Source of the DNA: Calendula officinalis
Taxonomy: Eukaryota; Streptophyta; Magnoliopsida; Asterales; Asteraceae
Reading direction: 5' to 3'
Assembly (NCBI GenBank): GCA_963853835.1
Contig: OY970820.1
Span: 81,774,909 to 81,838,908, forward strand
Length of the DNA: 64,000 nucleotides
The translations under genes and the position numbers were made by a program. Shown here piece after piece: positions 1-12,080 of this stretch (position 1 is the first letter of the stretch; every line of letters begins with the position of its first letter). Below the pieces are notes generated by a model, which was not told the origin of the DNA, did not search any database, and worked only from the letters and a program-made list of their open reading frames with translations.

Positions 1-976
1 ACACTTTTTATATTGTTTCTGCAAATACCGTCAGTCATGCTATTAACTATGCTATCCCAATCATTTTTAAAATCAGTGTCATTTTATCCCCAATATCTCT
101 AGAATAATTGCAATTAAAAAATAAATGATTGTGGGAATCATTACACAGAGGGTAGACCATATTACTATTAGGGTTCCATTTCATAATTCTGTCATGAGTT
201 GTAACCTTCTATTCACAGCCAACCATAGTATGAAAGCATGTCCTTGAGAAAACCACACAAACTTATACCAATGGACTTTATTGTTGTTCATACTAAGACT
301 TTCCCACACATTTCTGGTGGAATAATCCCATCATTCATCTTCCATTTTACAACATCATTCTTAGCATTATTAATCACAGGGACCATGAGTACTAGGGATA
401 GCATTACTCCAATCCAGAAGGCCATTTCCATACACCATTGTGGATCATTTTCTCAACAGTAGCATCATCACTTAACCTTGCTTCATAAATTTATCTCTTG
501 GACCAACAGAACTCCAATTATCATACCACATTGAGGTGCATTTACCATTACCAATTGTATGAATCATAGAATTTTTGAATTTATCCCTCAAGCTAAGTAA
601 AGACTTCCACATCCAACTAATATCTGCCTTTTATTTTTACCCTATTGACCCAATCCACCCAAAGAGATTTCTTTTTGGTGACAATATTCCAAATGTGCTT
701 ACTTAGCAAAACTTCATTCCAAGGCCCTAACTCTCTTATCCCCAGCCCTCCTGGATTATATATGACTTTACAAGCAATTTTGGCTTGACCTTTCTTTTCA
801 TCACATTGATTCCACATAAAGTTCTTAAGCATCTTTTCAATGCTTTTAATAACAGCTTTGGGTAATAACAAAACACTGGCCCAATATATATGTATAGAAG
901 CCAAAACAGAAGTAATTAGTTGCAATCTCCATCTCTGTCTCAAAAATGGTAACCCCACCAGGTCAAGATTTATGAA
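1..976 (-). pseudogene. LINE (non-LTR retrotransposon) reverse transcriptase remnant, 3' part
   Basis: On the minus strand, positions 976 to 617 encode the C-terminal part of a plant L1-type reverse transcriptase. It is recognisable from RLQLITSVLASIHIYWAS, a LPKAVIKSIEKMLKNFMW stretch and a GGLGIRELGPWNEVLLSKH stretch. The frame is lost near 620 and resumes in another frame as ISWMWKSLL, leading into a zf-RVT-like zinc-binding tail. That tail ends near 61 with YPLCNDSHNHLFFNC, in which the usual first cysteine has become tyrosine. A stop follows near position 49. The endonuclease and catalytic RT parts are missing. Frameshifts and the lost cysteine mark it as dead. The class assignment is firm; the exact L1 family is not determined. 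Confidence 0.8.
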
Positions 977-1141
977 TTTGGATGTGGCCTGAAAATGTAC
1001 TGCTCCGTCACCGGACGTGGCCTGAAAAGGCACTGTTCCGTCTCGCCTGAAAAGGTAACCGATGCGCTGGCGGATCTGTTGCTGCCGCGGCGATCTACTG
1101 CTTCGTCTCCGCCATAACCCGATTAGGTCAAGATTCATGAA
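960..1141. other. GC-rich block between 17-bp near-identical direct repeats
   Basis: The sequence aggtcaagattTatgaa at 960-976 recurs as aggtcaagattCatgaa at 1125-1141. Between them lies a 148-bp block much richer in G and C than its surroundings. The block contains three related segments around the string ggcctgaaaa. It interrupts or abuts the LINE remnant. The repeats could be a target-site duplication, a slippage product or a template-switch scar. No coding function is seen. Confidence 0.4.
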
Positions 1142-1169
1142 ATTAAACGCAGATTAGGTCAATGATACA

Positions 1170-1391
1170 TCTATTAATACTAATAAAAAGAAGCTTTAAG
1201 GTGACACATGACACCTTATTAGATACCCACCTTGCCACATGGCATCATTCCATTGGCCAAATTATTATTTTCCCGCCCATTCACTAACTTGTGTAAAGTC
1301 AAACAATTAAAGCGTTTAACATTGTAATTCGGCCAAGTATTAACAATAATTTTATGCCAGTTACATTTTAATATCAAATTGTATAATGTGC
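1170..1391 (+). mobile_element. Helitron 5'-terminal fragment
   Basis: The segment opens with TCTATTAATACTAATAAA after an A, the typical 5' terminus of plant Helitrons. It matches the first roughly 200 bp of the complete Helitron at 7445 almost base for base; this copy has 24 extra bases near 1331. After about 1391 the similarity stops, and no matching 3' hairpin with a CTAG end was found nearby. This is therefore a truncated or rearranged family member. Confidence 0.6.
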
Positions 1392-1478
1392 ATTTTGTTA
1401 AATAAAGTGAACTTATATAAATTTATCGTAAAGTGACTAAAAAGGACATTTTTAATAAGTTAATAAGCTCAATAGTTT

Positions 1479-1546
1479 AGTTTAGTTGAGCTTATATAAA
1501 AAACATTAGATTAGTTTAGTTGAGCTTATATAAAAAACATTAGATT
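1479..1546. repeat. 34-bp tandem duplication
   Basis: The unit tttagttgagcttatataaa followed by aacattagattag occurs twice head to tail. The flanks (1430-1740) are AT-rich and full of aagctt and cttataagc palindromes, ending in a caaacaccccc run. That resembles the ends of small non-coding repeats common in plant genomes, but element borders could not be fixed. Confidence 0.6.
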
Positions 1547-1844
1547 AATGAAATGAGGGGTAAGGATGTAAAAATCGTAACTAAGCTCATAATCCCCTCC
1601 AAAATAGTTTTCTTAAAACCCTTTAAATAAGCTTATAAGCATAAGCTTATAAACTCAACCAAACACTTGGTAATGCTTATTAAACTTAAATAAACTTAAA
1701 AGCTCATAAGCCTTCTAGACCCAAACACCCCCATAATGAAAATGATACAAAGGAATAGTTTCTTCCATACTCCTCTATAAAATCAAACGATTTTGATAAA
1801 CTGTTGAGATGATTCAAGCATGAACTACTACTACTACTACATAC
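1547..1844. other. AT-rich spacer with cttataagc palindromes, no gene
   Basis: There is no coding sequence that I can support here. A minus-strand open frame at 1704-1958 has no recognisable family features. The stretch probably belongs to a decayed small repeat. Confidence 0.5.
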
Positions 1845-3960
1845 AAGTATCACTTGCATAACAAAACATGAACGTAATATCACCATATTAAAAGCAGAAT
1901 ACGTCACATCTAAGCCTGTCCTAATCAAAACAGATTCATAACGCAAAATAGAAGACAATTAGATCAAAACACAAACTAAGTCCAGTAGAGATCTACTTCC
2001 GCTAAGGGGGAAGCTCGGCGGAGTACTTTGCAGGAAAAGTCAACTTTCCTTTCTCACCACCGAACACTTGGGATGGTTTGGAATAAATTGCCAGCAGAGG
2101 GGAAGAAGCAAGTAAACACTTTACTAAATATACTTCATTCTCTGATCCTCTAAAAGACGAAAACACCACATTTCGAAGTTGCAGCTGTCCCAATGTGTTG
2201 TGGTCAACCTCTGAAGAAGAAAAGACAGGTGGCGGGATCGCACTCGTGTATGTAGCCTACAACAACAAATAACACCCATATTCACATCGTATTAAAAGAT
2301 TTAAATCAATATGCATTTACTCACAGTGATATTAAGGGTTTGCAGATCCCCAAACCATTTCAAAGGCCCATGATAACATACTACGACTGCTAAAATTAAT
2401 TGGGTGTAATCCAAGTGTCTTGAGACCGGGAAAGGCGTTACAAACCCAGTTTCTAGCACCATCTTCTCCCACAAACTATAATAAAATGGTACATAGTTAG
2501 ACTAAATTATAATGTAAGGGGCCGTTTGATTTGCTTCTGTTTGTATTCGGGTCCAAATGAGAAAGCAACTAACTCGGCCAGCAACTATCAAAAAGATAAA
2601 TTTTAAGACATATACCTTGTAATTACGAAAGCTCAAATTAAGCTCTTGAAGTTTTGGAAGATAATCCCCAAGCTGTAAGATACTGGAGCTTGTGGTTACT
2701 ATATCTTCAAGTATACGCAGTGGCAAACACAATTTTTTAAGATTCTCAAGTTTTGCAACCTCAGGTAGCTTTATTTTTAAAATAGGATCGTGATAAGTGA
2801 CGTTCAGAATCTCAATTAAGGGACACTGAGCGATAAATTCACCACAAGTGTAGTTCTTCAATGTTACCCGAGACAAGTCTAAGTTCAGAAGATTTGGAAA
2901 ACCACAAAAACTAGGTTTAGGATGTAAGCAGCAGTTACGAAGCTTCAAGTGTTTCAGTTGGAAACAAGAGAAAAGATGGGTAGAAATTTTAAGTGGTTTT
3001 TCATTCATATTTGAAATAGTCAACTCCTGGATTCCTTTTGTGGATAAGAACATGATCCAATGGTTAATATCATTTTCATCCAAAGTGGAGTAACTTTCCT
3101 CATCTGTATCAAGGTAAAACTTTGTTATGGCACCTTTAAGATGAAGAAGAAGCCTACTTATAATCTTTTCATAATGTGTTTCCTCTTCTTTTTCTTCTAA
3201 ATAATAAAAGAAATTGTCATCAAGTACGAGTTGGCTGAGCAAAGTCCACAGCTTCTTGACAAGATACAAGTTCTTACCGCATCTTGTATCCGCAAACGAT
3301 TCATAATATTAGTTATCACCAAATCCGGCATGCTGCTAATAACATCATCTTCTTGTGCAAATTTACATTTTTTTATTGTTCCATGAAGCAGTTCCATTAT
3401 TCTAAGCAGAACTGCAGCAGAATATATGTATATATATACATAGATACAATTTATTAATATAAAATAACAGAACCACACCTGTATTTGGTTCCATATATAT
3501 TTAACAAAAGAAAAAAACTTCAAAAATGAAGTTACTATCGACAAAAGTGTTATTAATAGCAAAATGTAGGGTTATTTTTTTATCCCTAAAATATGAAAAT
3601 AAATTAACAGCAAAAAAAGCATGCCCGAGCCAAACAAAACCCTAGTTTCATTAAGCTAACAATTATTTGTAATCAAGTAAAAATACCCACTACTATGAAT
3701 CATGCAAGTTTCACTAGCAAGCATTATTGGCATATATAAATATAATCGTCGCTACTCTGTTTTAGCTTCGTAAAAGTAGCTTACTTCCAAAAGTTATTAA
3801 CGTAAAAACAACGAAACATAATAGAAGCTAAATCAAAGATCGAAACAAACCCTAACCTTAAATCCGTCTCCAATTAGTGATTGCAATTTGAATGTTGTTT
3901 AGTGTTCTCAAGAGTCAACATTTGAAGGAAGAAAGATGAATGAAGCTGAAAGCAAAAGAA
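1845..3960. repeat. Tandem segmental duplication, unit A
   Basis: This unit and 4356-6730 are two copies of one segment in the same orientation. They match from the string tatcacttgca upstream, through the whole F-box gene, to the non-coding leader containing tccgtctccaattagtgatt (3860s in A, 6590s in B). The copies differ by many substitutions and small indels, so the duplication is old relative to the retrotransposon insertions in this window. Confidence 0.85.
1990..3397 (-). pseudogene. F-box/FBD/LRR protein pseudogene, copy A
   Basis: The family are substrate adaptors of SCF ubiquitin ligases, with an N-terminal F-box that binds SKP1, leucine-rich repeats and a C-terminal FBD domain. The start is the ATG at 3395-3397 (MELLHGTIK). 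The F-box follows as DVISSMPDLVITNIMNRL and ends in RTCILSRS. LRR-type sequence (LKHLKLRNCCLHPKPSFCGF) continues to a GT donor at 2615/2614. Further exons lie around 2470-2330 and 2256-1990; the last ends with a conserved ASPLAEVDLYWT stretch. Compared with copy B, a 10-bp deletion near 3254 destroys the frame just after the F-box. The frame is also wrong before the LYWT tail. The predicted product would stop about 50 residues in, so I call it dead. Confidence 0.8.
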
Positions 3961-4355
3961 AACGGGGTTTAGTTTTTGCTTCTGATGGTTTCACTTTGTC
4001 GCCTTCTCCTTTTTCTTTTCCGCCCTTTCTTCCTCCTTTCTTTACATATTTTTTTGCGTTTAAATTAAGATTCGTATTAATCGGATTCAATTGATTTACT
4101 TTGTATTACTGACCTTTACATTTGGGCCGAATCTAAACGAACAGAAAACCAATTAAAACTAGACTGAAAACATAATCCATTTGATTTTAGTTTTCGTATC
4201 ACTTTCGGTCCTTGTTTGGGTAAAATCATATTATTTAATATGTTTTTAATATTTATACGAATCTACTTACTCACGATACTACCTATTTTTATTCTTTTTT
4301 CCCATCACACACATTTGCCAAATATTTATTTTTACTGCTACCACATAGGGTTTTT
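3961..4355. other. Spacer between duplication units, no gene
   Basis: AT-rich sequence joins the leader of unit A to the 3' end of unit B. I see no RNA gene, repeat or coding sequence. It may contain the 3' region of whatever preceded the duplication. Confidence 0.5.
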
Positions 4356-4496
4356 GAAGTATCACTTGCAAAACAAACACATGAACATAATATCACCGTA
4401 TTAAAAACAGAGAATTTCACTTAGATCACATTAAGGCCTTCCTAAGCAATACGACAAAAAAGCAGACAATTACTTCAAAAACCAAACTCAGTCCAG

Positions 4497-5836
4497 TGGA
4501 GGTCTACTTCAGCTAAGGGGGAAGCTTGACGGAATTTCAACAACTTTGTAGAAAAAGTCAACTTCCCTTTTCACCACCGAACACTTCTGATGATTTGGAA
4601 TAAATTGACATGCTCTTTAGCAGAGGGGAACAAGCAAGTAAACACTTTATTAAATATACTTCATTCTCATAACCTCTAAAATATAAAAACACCACATTTC
4701 GAAGTTGCAGCAGTCAACCTCTGATGAAGAAATGACAGGTGGTGGGACCACACTCGTGTATGTAGCCTATAAGAACAATATCATACAATGAGATTTTAAT
4801 TAAGATTGAAGACTAGAAATATGCATTTACTCACTGTGATATTAAGGGTTTGCGGGGATCCCCTTCAAAGGCCCATGATAACATAATACCACTGCTTAAA
4901 TTAAGTGGGTGTAATGTAAGTGTTGGAACAATCCCACTTTCTACCACCAAGGAACTATAAGTAAAAGATACATAGTTAGACAATTATAATGTAAGGGGCC
5001 GTTTGATTTGCAGTCCGCATATCGGACTCAGTCCGAACCATATCTTGTAATTCCAAACGTTCAAATTAAGCTCTTGGAGTTTTGGAAGATAATTCCCAAG
5101 CTGTAAGATACTGGAACTTGTGGTTAGTATATCTTCAAGTATACAAAGTGGCAAATAAAATTTTACAAAGATTCTCAAGTTTTGCTATGTCAGCTAGCTT
5201 TATTTGTATAATAGGATCCTCATAAGTGATCTCCAGAATCTCAAGTAAGGGACATTGAACGATAAATTCACCACAAGTGCAGTTTTCCAATGTTACCTCA
5301 GAAAAGTCTAAGCTCAAAAGATTTGGAAAACCACAAAAACGAGGTACATGATCAAAACAACAGTTATGAAGCGTCAAGTGTTTCAGTTGGAGACAAGAGA
5401 AAAGATGGGTAGACAATTGAAGTGGTGTTTTATGCATATTAAAAATAGTCAACTCCTGAATTCCTTTTGTGGACAAGAACATGATCCAATGGTTAATATC
5501 ATTTTCATCCAAAGTGGAGTAACTTTCCTCTTGTATATTAAAGTAAAACTTTGTTATGGCGCATTTAAGATGAAGAAGAAGCCTACTTATGATCTTTTCA
5601 TGATTTGTTTCATCTTCTTTTTCTGCTAAGAACTCAAAGAAATTGAAATCAAGTACCAATTGGCTGAGCAAAGTCCAGTTATACCTCCAGCTTCTTGACA
5701 AGATACCAGTTCTTACCGCATCTTGTATTGGCAAACAATCCATAATATTAGTTATCACAAAATCCGGCGTGTTGCTAATAACATCATCTTCTTGTGCATA
5801 TTCATCTTCTTTGATTGTGCCATGAAGCAATTCCAT
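4497..5836 (-). pseudogene. F-box/FBD/LRR protein pseudogene, copy B
   Basis: The start ATG is at 5834-5836, giving MELLHGTIKEDEYAQEDDV. The F-box is intact (FVITNIMDCLPIQDAVRTG, then ILSRSWRYNW), and the LRR part runs to IKLADIAKLENL. Relative to copy A there is one extra base in the run near 5163, which shifts the frame after AKLENL. The next part, LCILEDILTTSSSILQLGN, is in another frame. The final FBD exon (from 4769 downwards) lacks a net 16 bases after the codons for SSSEVD relative to copy A and is full of stops. The extreme C-terminus, ASPLAEVDLHWT, survives near 4500. The lesions are not shared with copy A, so each copy died independently after the duplication. Confidence 0.8.
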
Positions 5837-5966
5837 TATTCTGAGAAGAAGAATATATATATACAAGTTATTAATATGTATACACAGAACCAGACATTCA
5901 AAACCCATATATGATTCCATATGTATTTTCCAAAAAAAAAAAACTTCAAAAATGAAGTTACTATCA

Positions 5967-6270
5967 ATTAGGGGTGAGCGCAGTCCAGAAACTGAACTGC
6001 ACTGAAACCGATAATGATAAATTTTCAAAACTGAAAATCGAACCGATTACATATGTTTGGTTTTGTTTCGGTTCAGTTCGGTTTCAGTCGGTTTTCGATT
6101 CGGTTCGTTTTTTACAGCCCAAATGTTCACCCCTATCTGAGAACCGGACCGAACCACACCGAAACCTATATAGGACCAAAACCAAAAATCATGAAATTAC
6201 TAAACTGAAAACTGAACCGATTACATGTTTGGTTCGATTCGGTTTTTCGGCCTAAATGCTCACCCCTAAA
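5967..6270. mobile_element. Non-autonomous hAT-type element inserted in duplication unit B
   Basis: Inverted ends TAGGGGTGAGC and GCTCACCCCTA bound an interior rich in aaccgaacc and ggttcggtt motifs. Unit A has the empty site: tactatc runs straight on there, while unit B has tactatca before and tactatac after the insert, an imperfect 8-bp target duplication. A related element with a perfect 8-bp duplication sits at 56023. There is no coding capacity. Plus-strand open frames here are by-products of the repeats. Confidence 0.75.
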
Positions 6271-6908
6271 TACTATACGAGTCTTACTAAGAGAAAAATG
6301 TAGGGTTTAATGCATACATATAAATGTAGATTAACAGGAAAAATGCATGTACCGAGCAAAAACCAAACGCTAGTTTAATAAAGCTAACAATTAATTGATA
6401 TGAAGCAAAAATACTCGCTACTATGTATAATGCACGTTTCACTAGCAAGCGTTATTAGCCTTAATTTGCATATAAAATCATCGCAACTCTGTTTTTGCTT
6501 CATAAAAATAGCTTACTTCCAAAAGTTATTAACACATAAACAACGAAACATAATAGATGCTACATCAAAGATCAAAACAAACCCTAATCTTGAATCCGTC
6601 TCCAATTAGTGATTGCGTTTTGGATATTGTTTGGATCACAGGTTTGTGTTCTCAACAGTCAACACTTGATGGAAGAAACAGGAGTGAAGGGAAAGCAAAA
6701 GAAAGCGGGGCGTCGTTATTTAGAACGAGTTATTTCCCCCTTTTCTAGCGTTTCTTCCCCCTTTATTTAGAACGAGTTATTTGCTTCCCGCCATACGTAA
6801 CATAATTTTTTACGATTTAAAATTCGTTTTTAATCGAATTAATTTCATTACTTTGTATTGATATACTAAAATCAGGGTTGTAGTTATATCATTAACAACA
6901 ATAGTAAC
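6271..6908. other. Leader region of duplication unit B and spacer, no gene
   Basis: Positions 6271-6730 correspond to the non-coding leader of unit A (3560-3960). They probably held the 5' untranslated exon and promoter of the dead F-box gene. From 6731 to 6908 I see nothing recognisable. Confidence 0.5.
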
Positions 6909-7285
6909 GTTCAAGGAGTTTTATCATCTTTATAAAGTCTCAAAGAACAAATCTCAATCATTGATCAATATAATCTAATAATTAAGATTAATCACATATT
7001 TTATATATTGAGGGGTATTTTGGTCATTTTTAAAAAAATAATTTTTATTTTATTTTTTTATTTATTTTTTATTTTTTTATTATGAAGGGGTATTTTGGTT
7101 ATTTGGCACTTAAAAAAAATTAAAAAAATTAAAAATAAAAAATAAAATAAATTTTTTTAATGCCAAATGACCAAAATACCCCTCCATGTATAAAGTATGT
7201 GATTAATCCTAACCATTAGATCATATTGATCAATGATTGAGATTTGTACATCGGGACTTTGTAAAAATCATGGACCTCCTTGAAC
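6909..7285. mobile_element. Palindromic MITE-like element
   Basis: The element is one long imperfect palindrome from GTTCAAGGAG to CTCCTTGAAC. Its arms, each about 120 bp, carry the paired strings gattaatcacat and atgtgattaatc, and ggggtattttggtcatt with its complement. The centre is almost pure A and T. A clear target-site duplication was not found, so the superfamily is undecided. Confidence 0.7.
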
Positions 7286-9010
7286 GCAACTCTATAAGTA
7301 GTATCATTAATTCCAAAAATTATTTTGAAATAGGTGAAAAAATATATTTTATAAAACTTTAAAGTTATTTGATTTTGAAAATTTCAAATCCAAGAGTTAT
7401 TTGTTGATCGTGTTTCTCTAAATCTGTTTTTTGAATAAATATTATCTATTAATACTAATAAAAGAAGCTTTAAGGTGCTACATGACACCTTATTAGATAC
7501 CCACCTTGTCACATGGCATCATTCTATTGGCCAAATTATTATTTTCCCGCTCATTCACTAACTTGTGTAAAGTCAAACAAATTAAAGCGTTTAACATTGT
7601 AATTATGCCAGTTACGTTTTAATATCAAATTGTATAATGGGCAAGCATATATAATGGGCAAGTTTTAATAGCATATAACTTCCTAAATTGCAACAATAAT
7701 AATATCACCTACGTTTACAAATAACATTCGAAATTAATGACGAAATTATCTCCAATAGAATTCCCGATTTTTATACAATATTCACCTAAAATGGAACACA
7801 CGATTGCGCGTGATTTTATACAATTAGAATCGTAGTTTTAAAATGCTTCATTCCGACTATGAGATGAAACAACAGCCTTCATCACCAATAAATCATAAAC
7901 GACAGCAACTTCTAACATGGTATTTAACATATTTTTGTATTTTAACGTATCATTTTGCATAAACAAATAGTTATAAACAAATAGTTATTGAGCAATTGAT
8001 AAATATAGCTACCATGAGCAACCGGTTTGCAATTCCCAACAACCTTCACATTAGCAACCATGAGCAACCTGTTTGCAAAAATAGTATGTAAATCGTTGCT
8101 TATATTCATTTATTTTGTTTACAATGCGAAGATGTATTTTGTATATAACTATGTAACTTTATACACATCATAAACTTTATACTTTAACCTGTTGTTACAT
8201 TGGCAGCCGTGAGCAACATGTGTGCAATTTAAAGAAACCTTCAACATAAGTCAGATTACGGTTTTGACTATTTTTTACTTTAAAATTCAATTTAATGCAT
8301 TTACTGTTTTTTTACCTTTTTAATATTTCTATTGTTTTTTAAATTTAATTTTACTGTTTTTTACCTAATGACAATGTAACGACTTTTTTGTTTTTTTTAC
8401 TTCATTTTCAGTCCCTAAATCATAACCATTTCTCATATACTTAGTTGAGCAGCCATGTAGCAAACTTTAGGTTTGTATATACAAACATTATTATGTTCTA
8501 TTTTAACTACATAATTCAACATACGAAATTTATGTAGGTTTTTTCTGCAATGTATGACTATTGGCCTGAATCAGCTGAGGTGACAGTATCTGAGGTGGTA
8601 GAGGCAAACAGGTCGATTGGGTTATGTTGAAACTGGTCAGATATGCTATAGTCCCTCAAAGTGTTTTTCTAATGTATAAAACATACTAAATCATACAATT
8701 TAAAATTTTAGTTTGGCACACAAATTATTTACAAAGTGTCTCTGTTTTTTTAATTAATAGGGTTTAGAGTTTAGTAGGTACGGTTTAGGGTTTGATTAGT
8801 TTAATTATAAGTTTAGAATTTAAATACTACAGATTAGTTAATTAAAATTTTAATTACTTGACAATTGTTTCCATTTTAGATATTGTTGTTCTTGCATGTA
8901 CCATGAGTCATTAAGTCGGCCACCATTGGATTCGTAATTGCATTATCAAAATCAGTCGCATGATAATTCTGATCGTTTCCAACACCATAATCGCATAAAC
9001 AAATCTTTAT

Positions 9011-12000
9011 TGTGACAACCCTCGCAATCAGGTACTTGACCTGACAGTTATTAAACTTACTTTTGTTTTAGAACAATCATAACATTTGCTTTTGCATTTA
9101 AGTCTAGCATGAATCACTTCATTTTGTGTTGTGGTACACATCATTATTTAGGCACGTGTCAGTTACCTACATTTCGATACAGTTTAGCTGTAGTCTAGCG
9201 AGTTGGGGACTCAAAACAAACGTAAATCAAATCTAAAATTATAAAGTATTATAATGACACTTGGGCTTGTGTACTAAAATCCATACCTAAAGCATCTGAC
9301 GAGTTAGTGTAAAATGAATAAAAAGTTAAATGTGTAGTACACATGCATACATATATCAAATAAATGATTAATTAAAAAAAACGAAAAGAAAAAAAAGATC
9401 CATCTTATCTCTTCCTTTGAGTCTAAGTCAACATGCTCAATTACCCCATAACTAAACCTCCGACTTTCTATGAATAATTCGAGATACCATCAAACTGTTA
9501 TCACCATATTCCCCTTTTAAACCACCACGTCCCCCACTTGGATCAAACAAAGCCAGAAAATCTCTTCACTTTCACATAATCATACACCCAAAACCCTCTT
9601 TTCTCTCGTGAATATCCTACACAAAACAATCAAATCGAGCAAGAAACTCGGCAAAGTCTCGGCGATAGGGCAACGTACTCCGGCGATATATCTCTCACTG
9701 ATTTTCTCCTCTCGTTTTTCTCTGCATATTCCGGCAAGGTAATCGAATCTTTTTTTTTAATCGTACATGTTTGTGGCTTCGTCATACTAATCACTGTTAG
9801 TTGTATACTTTCCGCTCAGTTTCTCGCCACTCCCGTACGTAGCACAAGCAACCTCTCCGACGTCTCCCGATTTCTCCGGCGACAGCTCTTTCCGACGATC
9901 TCCATCTCTCCAGCAATTGGTTTCTCTTCGTTTGCTCGGTATAAACTCCTGACTGCTTGTTTTCATGTTGTATTGATCACGTAAATCATATCCGTAAATT
10001 TTCATTTTCTGGGTTTTATGACACCGGCGGAACACACACACTAATGTGTGTGTTCTCGGGAATGGTTACAAACACTGTACTATCGCCATACTTAATTTAT
10101 ATATGCCAATGAAACTTGGTATCATTTGCGTGTTGTTATGGGGGGTGTTAAAAATAAATTTTTTTCAGCAATAGTTCAGTCGCCGGCAGCTTGACCGCCG
10201 GTATCCATTTCTGCTCGTCACAAAGAAACACCAAACAACTGGGTTTTTGTTTAAATTTGATAAACCCATTAAAGAAATCACTAAACAAATTCTGTACTAA
10301 TGATTTTACTTGTAATACAGCCCATTTCGAAATTCCAGCCTGTTAACAAATTCAGATTCATTTTCTCGTTGGCCCAGTGCTTTAGATACATGTTTAAGAC
10401 CCAATATTATTTTTAAACAAACAAATTAAATAAGTCCAAGCCCATACCCGAATTGTCTAATTAAAATCACATTTTTGAATATTAACTATAAATTATATGT
10501 AGTATATAATTACATTCAGATTTTATAATTTTATTAATATTAAATTTAATTACGTATCCAATTCTAACGTAATATCTATTTATTTAAATATTTCCAAACG
10601 TTGAACATTTTTTTTTAGTTAATAATAAATTTCAATTTCTAAATAGTCACGTAAGTTCATTTTTTTTATAATTATTAAATTATTATTTATTATTTATTCA
10701 ATTATTATTATTTAAATAAACGTCTATAATATATATTCGATTACTTTCGGTTAAAGTATAACCTATTTTCAACATCTACTAAAACTCAAACGAGTCACCA
10801 ACGTATCGCTCAAGTCTATTTTTCCCTTAGGAATCATTTTGCAACACTTAGTTAGGCGTGTCGCTATGACCGTCACTTATACATTTATTCTTATGCGTAT
10901 AGGACGCTAGGATCATTGTGGTTGGATACCGCACGTTATTGTTTGTGATTTTGGCTAGCATTGCATCAGGTGAGTTCACAGCCCCACTTTTTACTGCATT
11001 TTATTTACTGTTTTACAACTTTGGGGTGAAAAACATAACAACTACTTTTATAAAAATCTATTTGTGACTATGAATTCACAACCTCTCGTTTACTACTATA
11101 CGTTTTAACTATTTCACTTTTGAGTGAAAAACATAACTATTTTATAAACGTTTACAACATTTTTAAACGTTTACTATATCGTGATGAAAACTATTTTTGG
11201 AAACTAGACAACGAATCCTTATGCTTGGACTAAGTTTAGATGTACATGGAAGTGCGTATATGTTACATACATAATCATTAGCTAGTTGCGACTAGGCCCT
11301 GGATATGCAAATAGTACTATTGGCGGAGACCTACCCTCCCACGTTATTGATCATTTATCGGTGTTTACCGACCACGAGGAGTGTATATCTAGCACGTTTA
11401 AGGTTGTTGTTTTGGTTATGGACTTAGGGTCAGCATTTTAACTCAAAGGCTTTGCAACCCCGTTGGGGGATCACCGTCTATTATGTTTCTACTACTGCTC
11501 TCGGAGCAGGCCAATCTTTAACTATTTATATCATCACACTATATTTTTGTCGATTATGACATACGAAAACTATTGTTTATACTAACGCGATTTATATCGT
11601 ACTACTGCTCTTGGAGCAGGTCATTTATAACGTTATTATTATCACACTATTTTTGCCAACGATGGCATACGAAAACTATTGTTTCTACTACTGCTTTTGA
11701 GCGGACTATTATTAACGTTTTATACTATCACACTATTTTTGCCATGGATGGCATACGAAAACTTTGAAACTATATGAACTTATTAAAACCTGTGAATTCA
11801 CTCAACAATTTTGTTGATACTTTTACTTATGTTTTTCAGGTAACAAAGCTTAGGCATAGTGTCGCATGCATTGGGAGTCAAGCATTCATTCTAATAAGAT
11901 GTCACCTCTCTATTTCATTTTTATTAAACTATGTTTTGGATTCAAAGTACTTTGTTTACATTAAATTTTGGTGACATATCTTTTTATCGAACATTTATTG

Positions 12001-12080
12001 TTTACGATAATCATATGCTATGTTTACTCGTGAAGTCGCACGCCCGTTCTTCCGCAAACCACTTTTGGCGGGGTATGACA
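9011..12080. mobile_element. Solo LTR of a Ty3-gypsy-type retrotransposon
   Basis: The 3070-bp segment starts TGTGACAACCC and ends GGGGTATGACA (TG...CA). It is flanked on both sides by TTTAT (9006-9010 and 12081-12085), a perfect 5-bp target duplication. No internal domain is present, so the element has been reduced to one LTR by recombination. Long LTRs beginning TGTGACAACCC are common in Asteraceae chromovirus or Athila-type elements; the family here is inferred only from that. The minus-strand open frame at 9787-10041 is not convincing as a gene. Confidence 0.85.
11488..11765. repeat. Three diverged tandem repeats inside the solo LTR
   Basis: Three units of roughly 80-100 bp each start with tactactgct and end with catacgaaaacta or a close variant. 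The shared core is atcacactatttttgcc. Such repeats often lie in the U3 part of long plant LTRs, where they may act as enhancers; that role is inference. Confidence 0.7.

Larger units (their letters stand above)
4356..6730. repeat. Tandem segmental duplication, unit B
   Basis: This is the second unit of the duplication described at 1845-3960. It is longer mainly because of a transposon insertion of about 300 bp at 5967-6270 that is absent from unit A. Confidence 0.85.

Noticed and set aside
1704..1958. An 84-codon minus-strand frame next to F-box copy A
   Set aside because: No conserved motif, not in frame with the FBD exons, and absent from the equivalent place in copy B.
9787..10041. An 84-codon minus-strand frame with arginine-rich sequence
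   Set aside because: It lies wholly inside the solo LTR, in what is probably its leader-like region, and shows no family resemblance.
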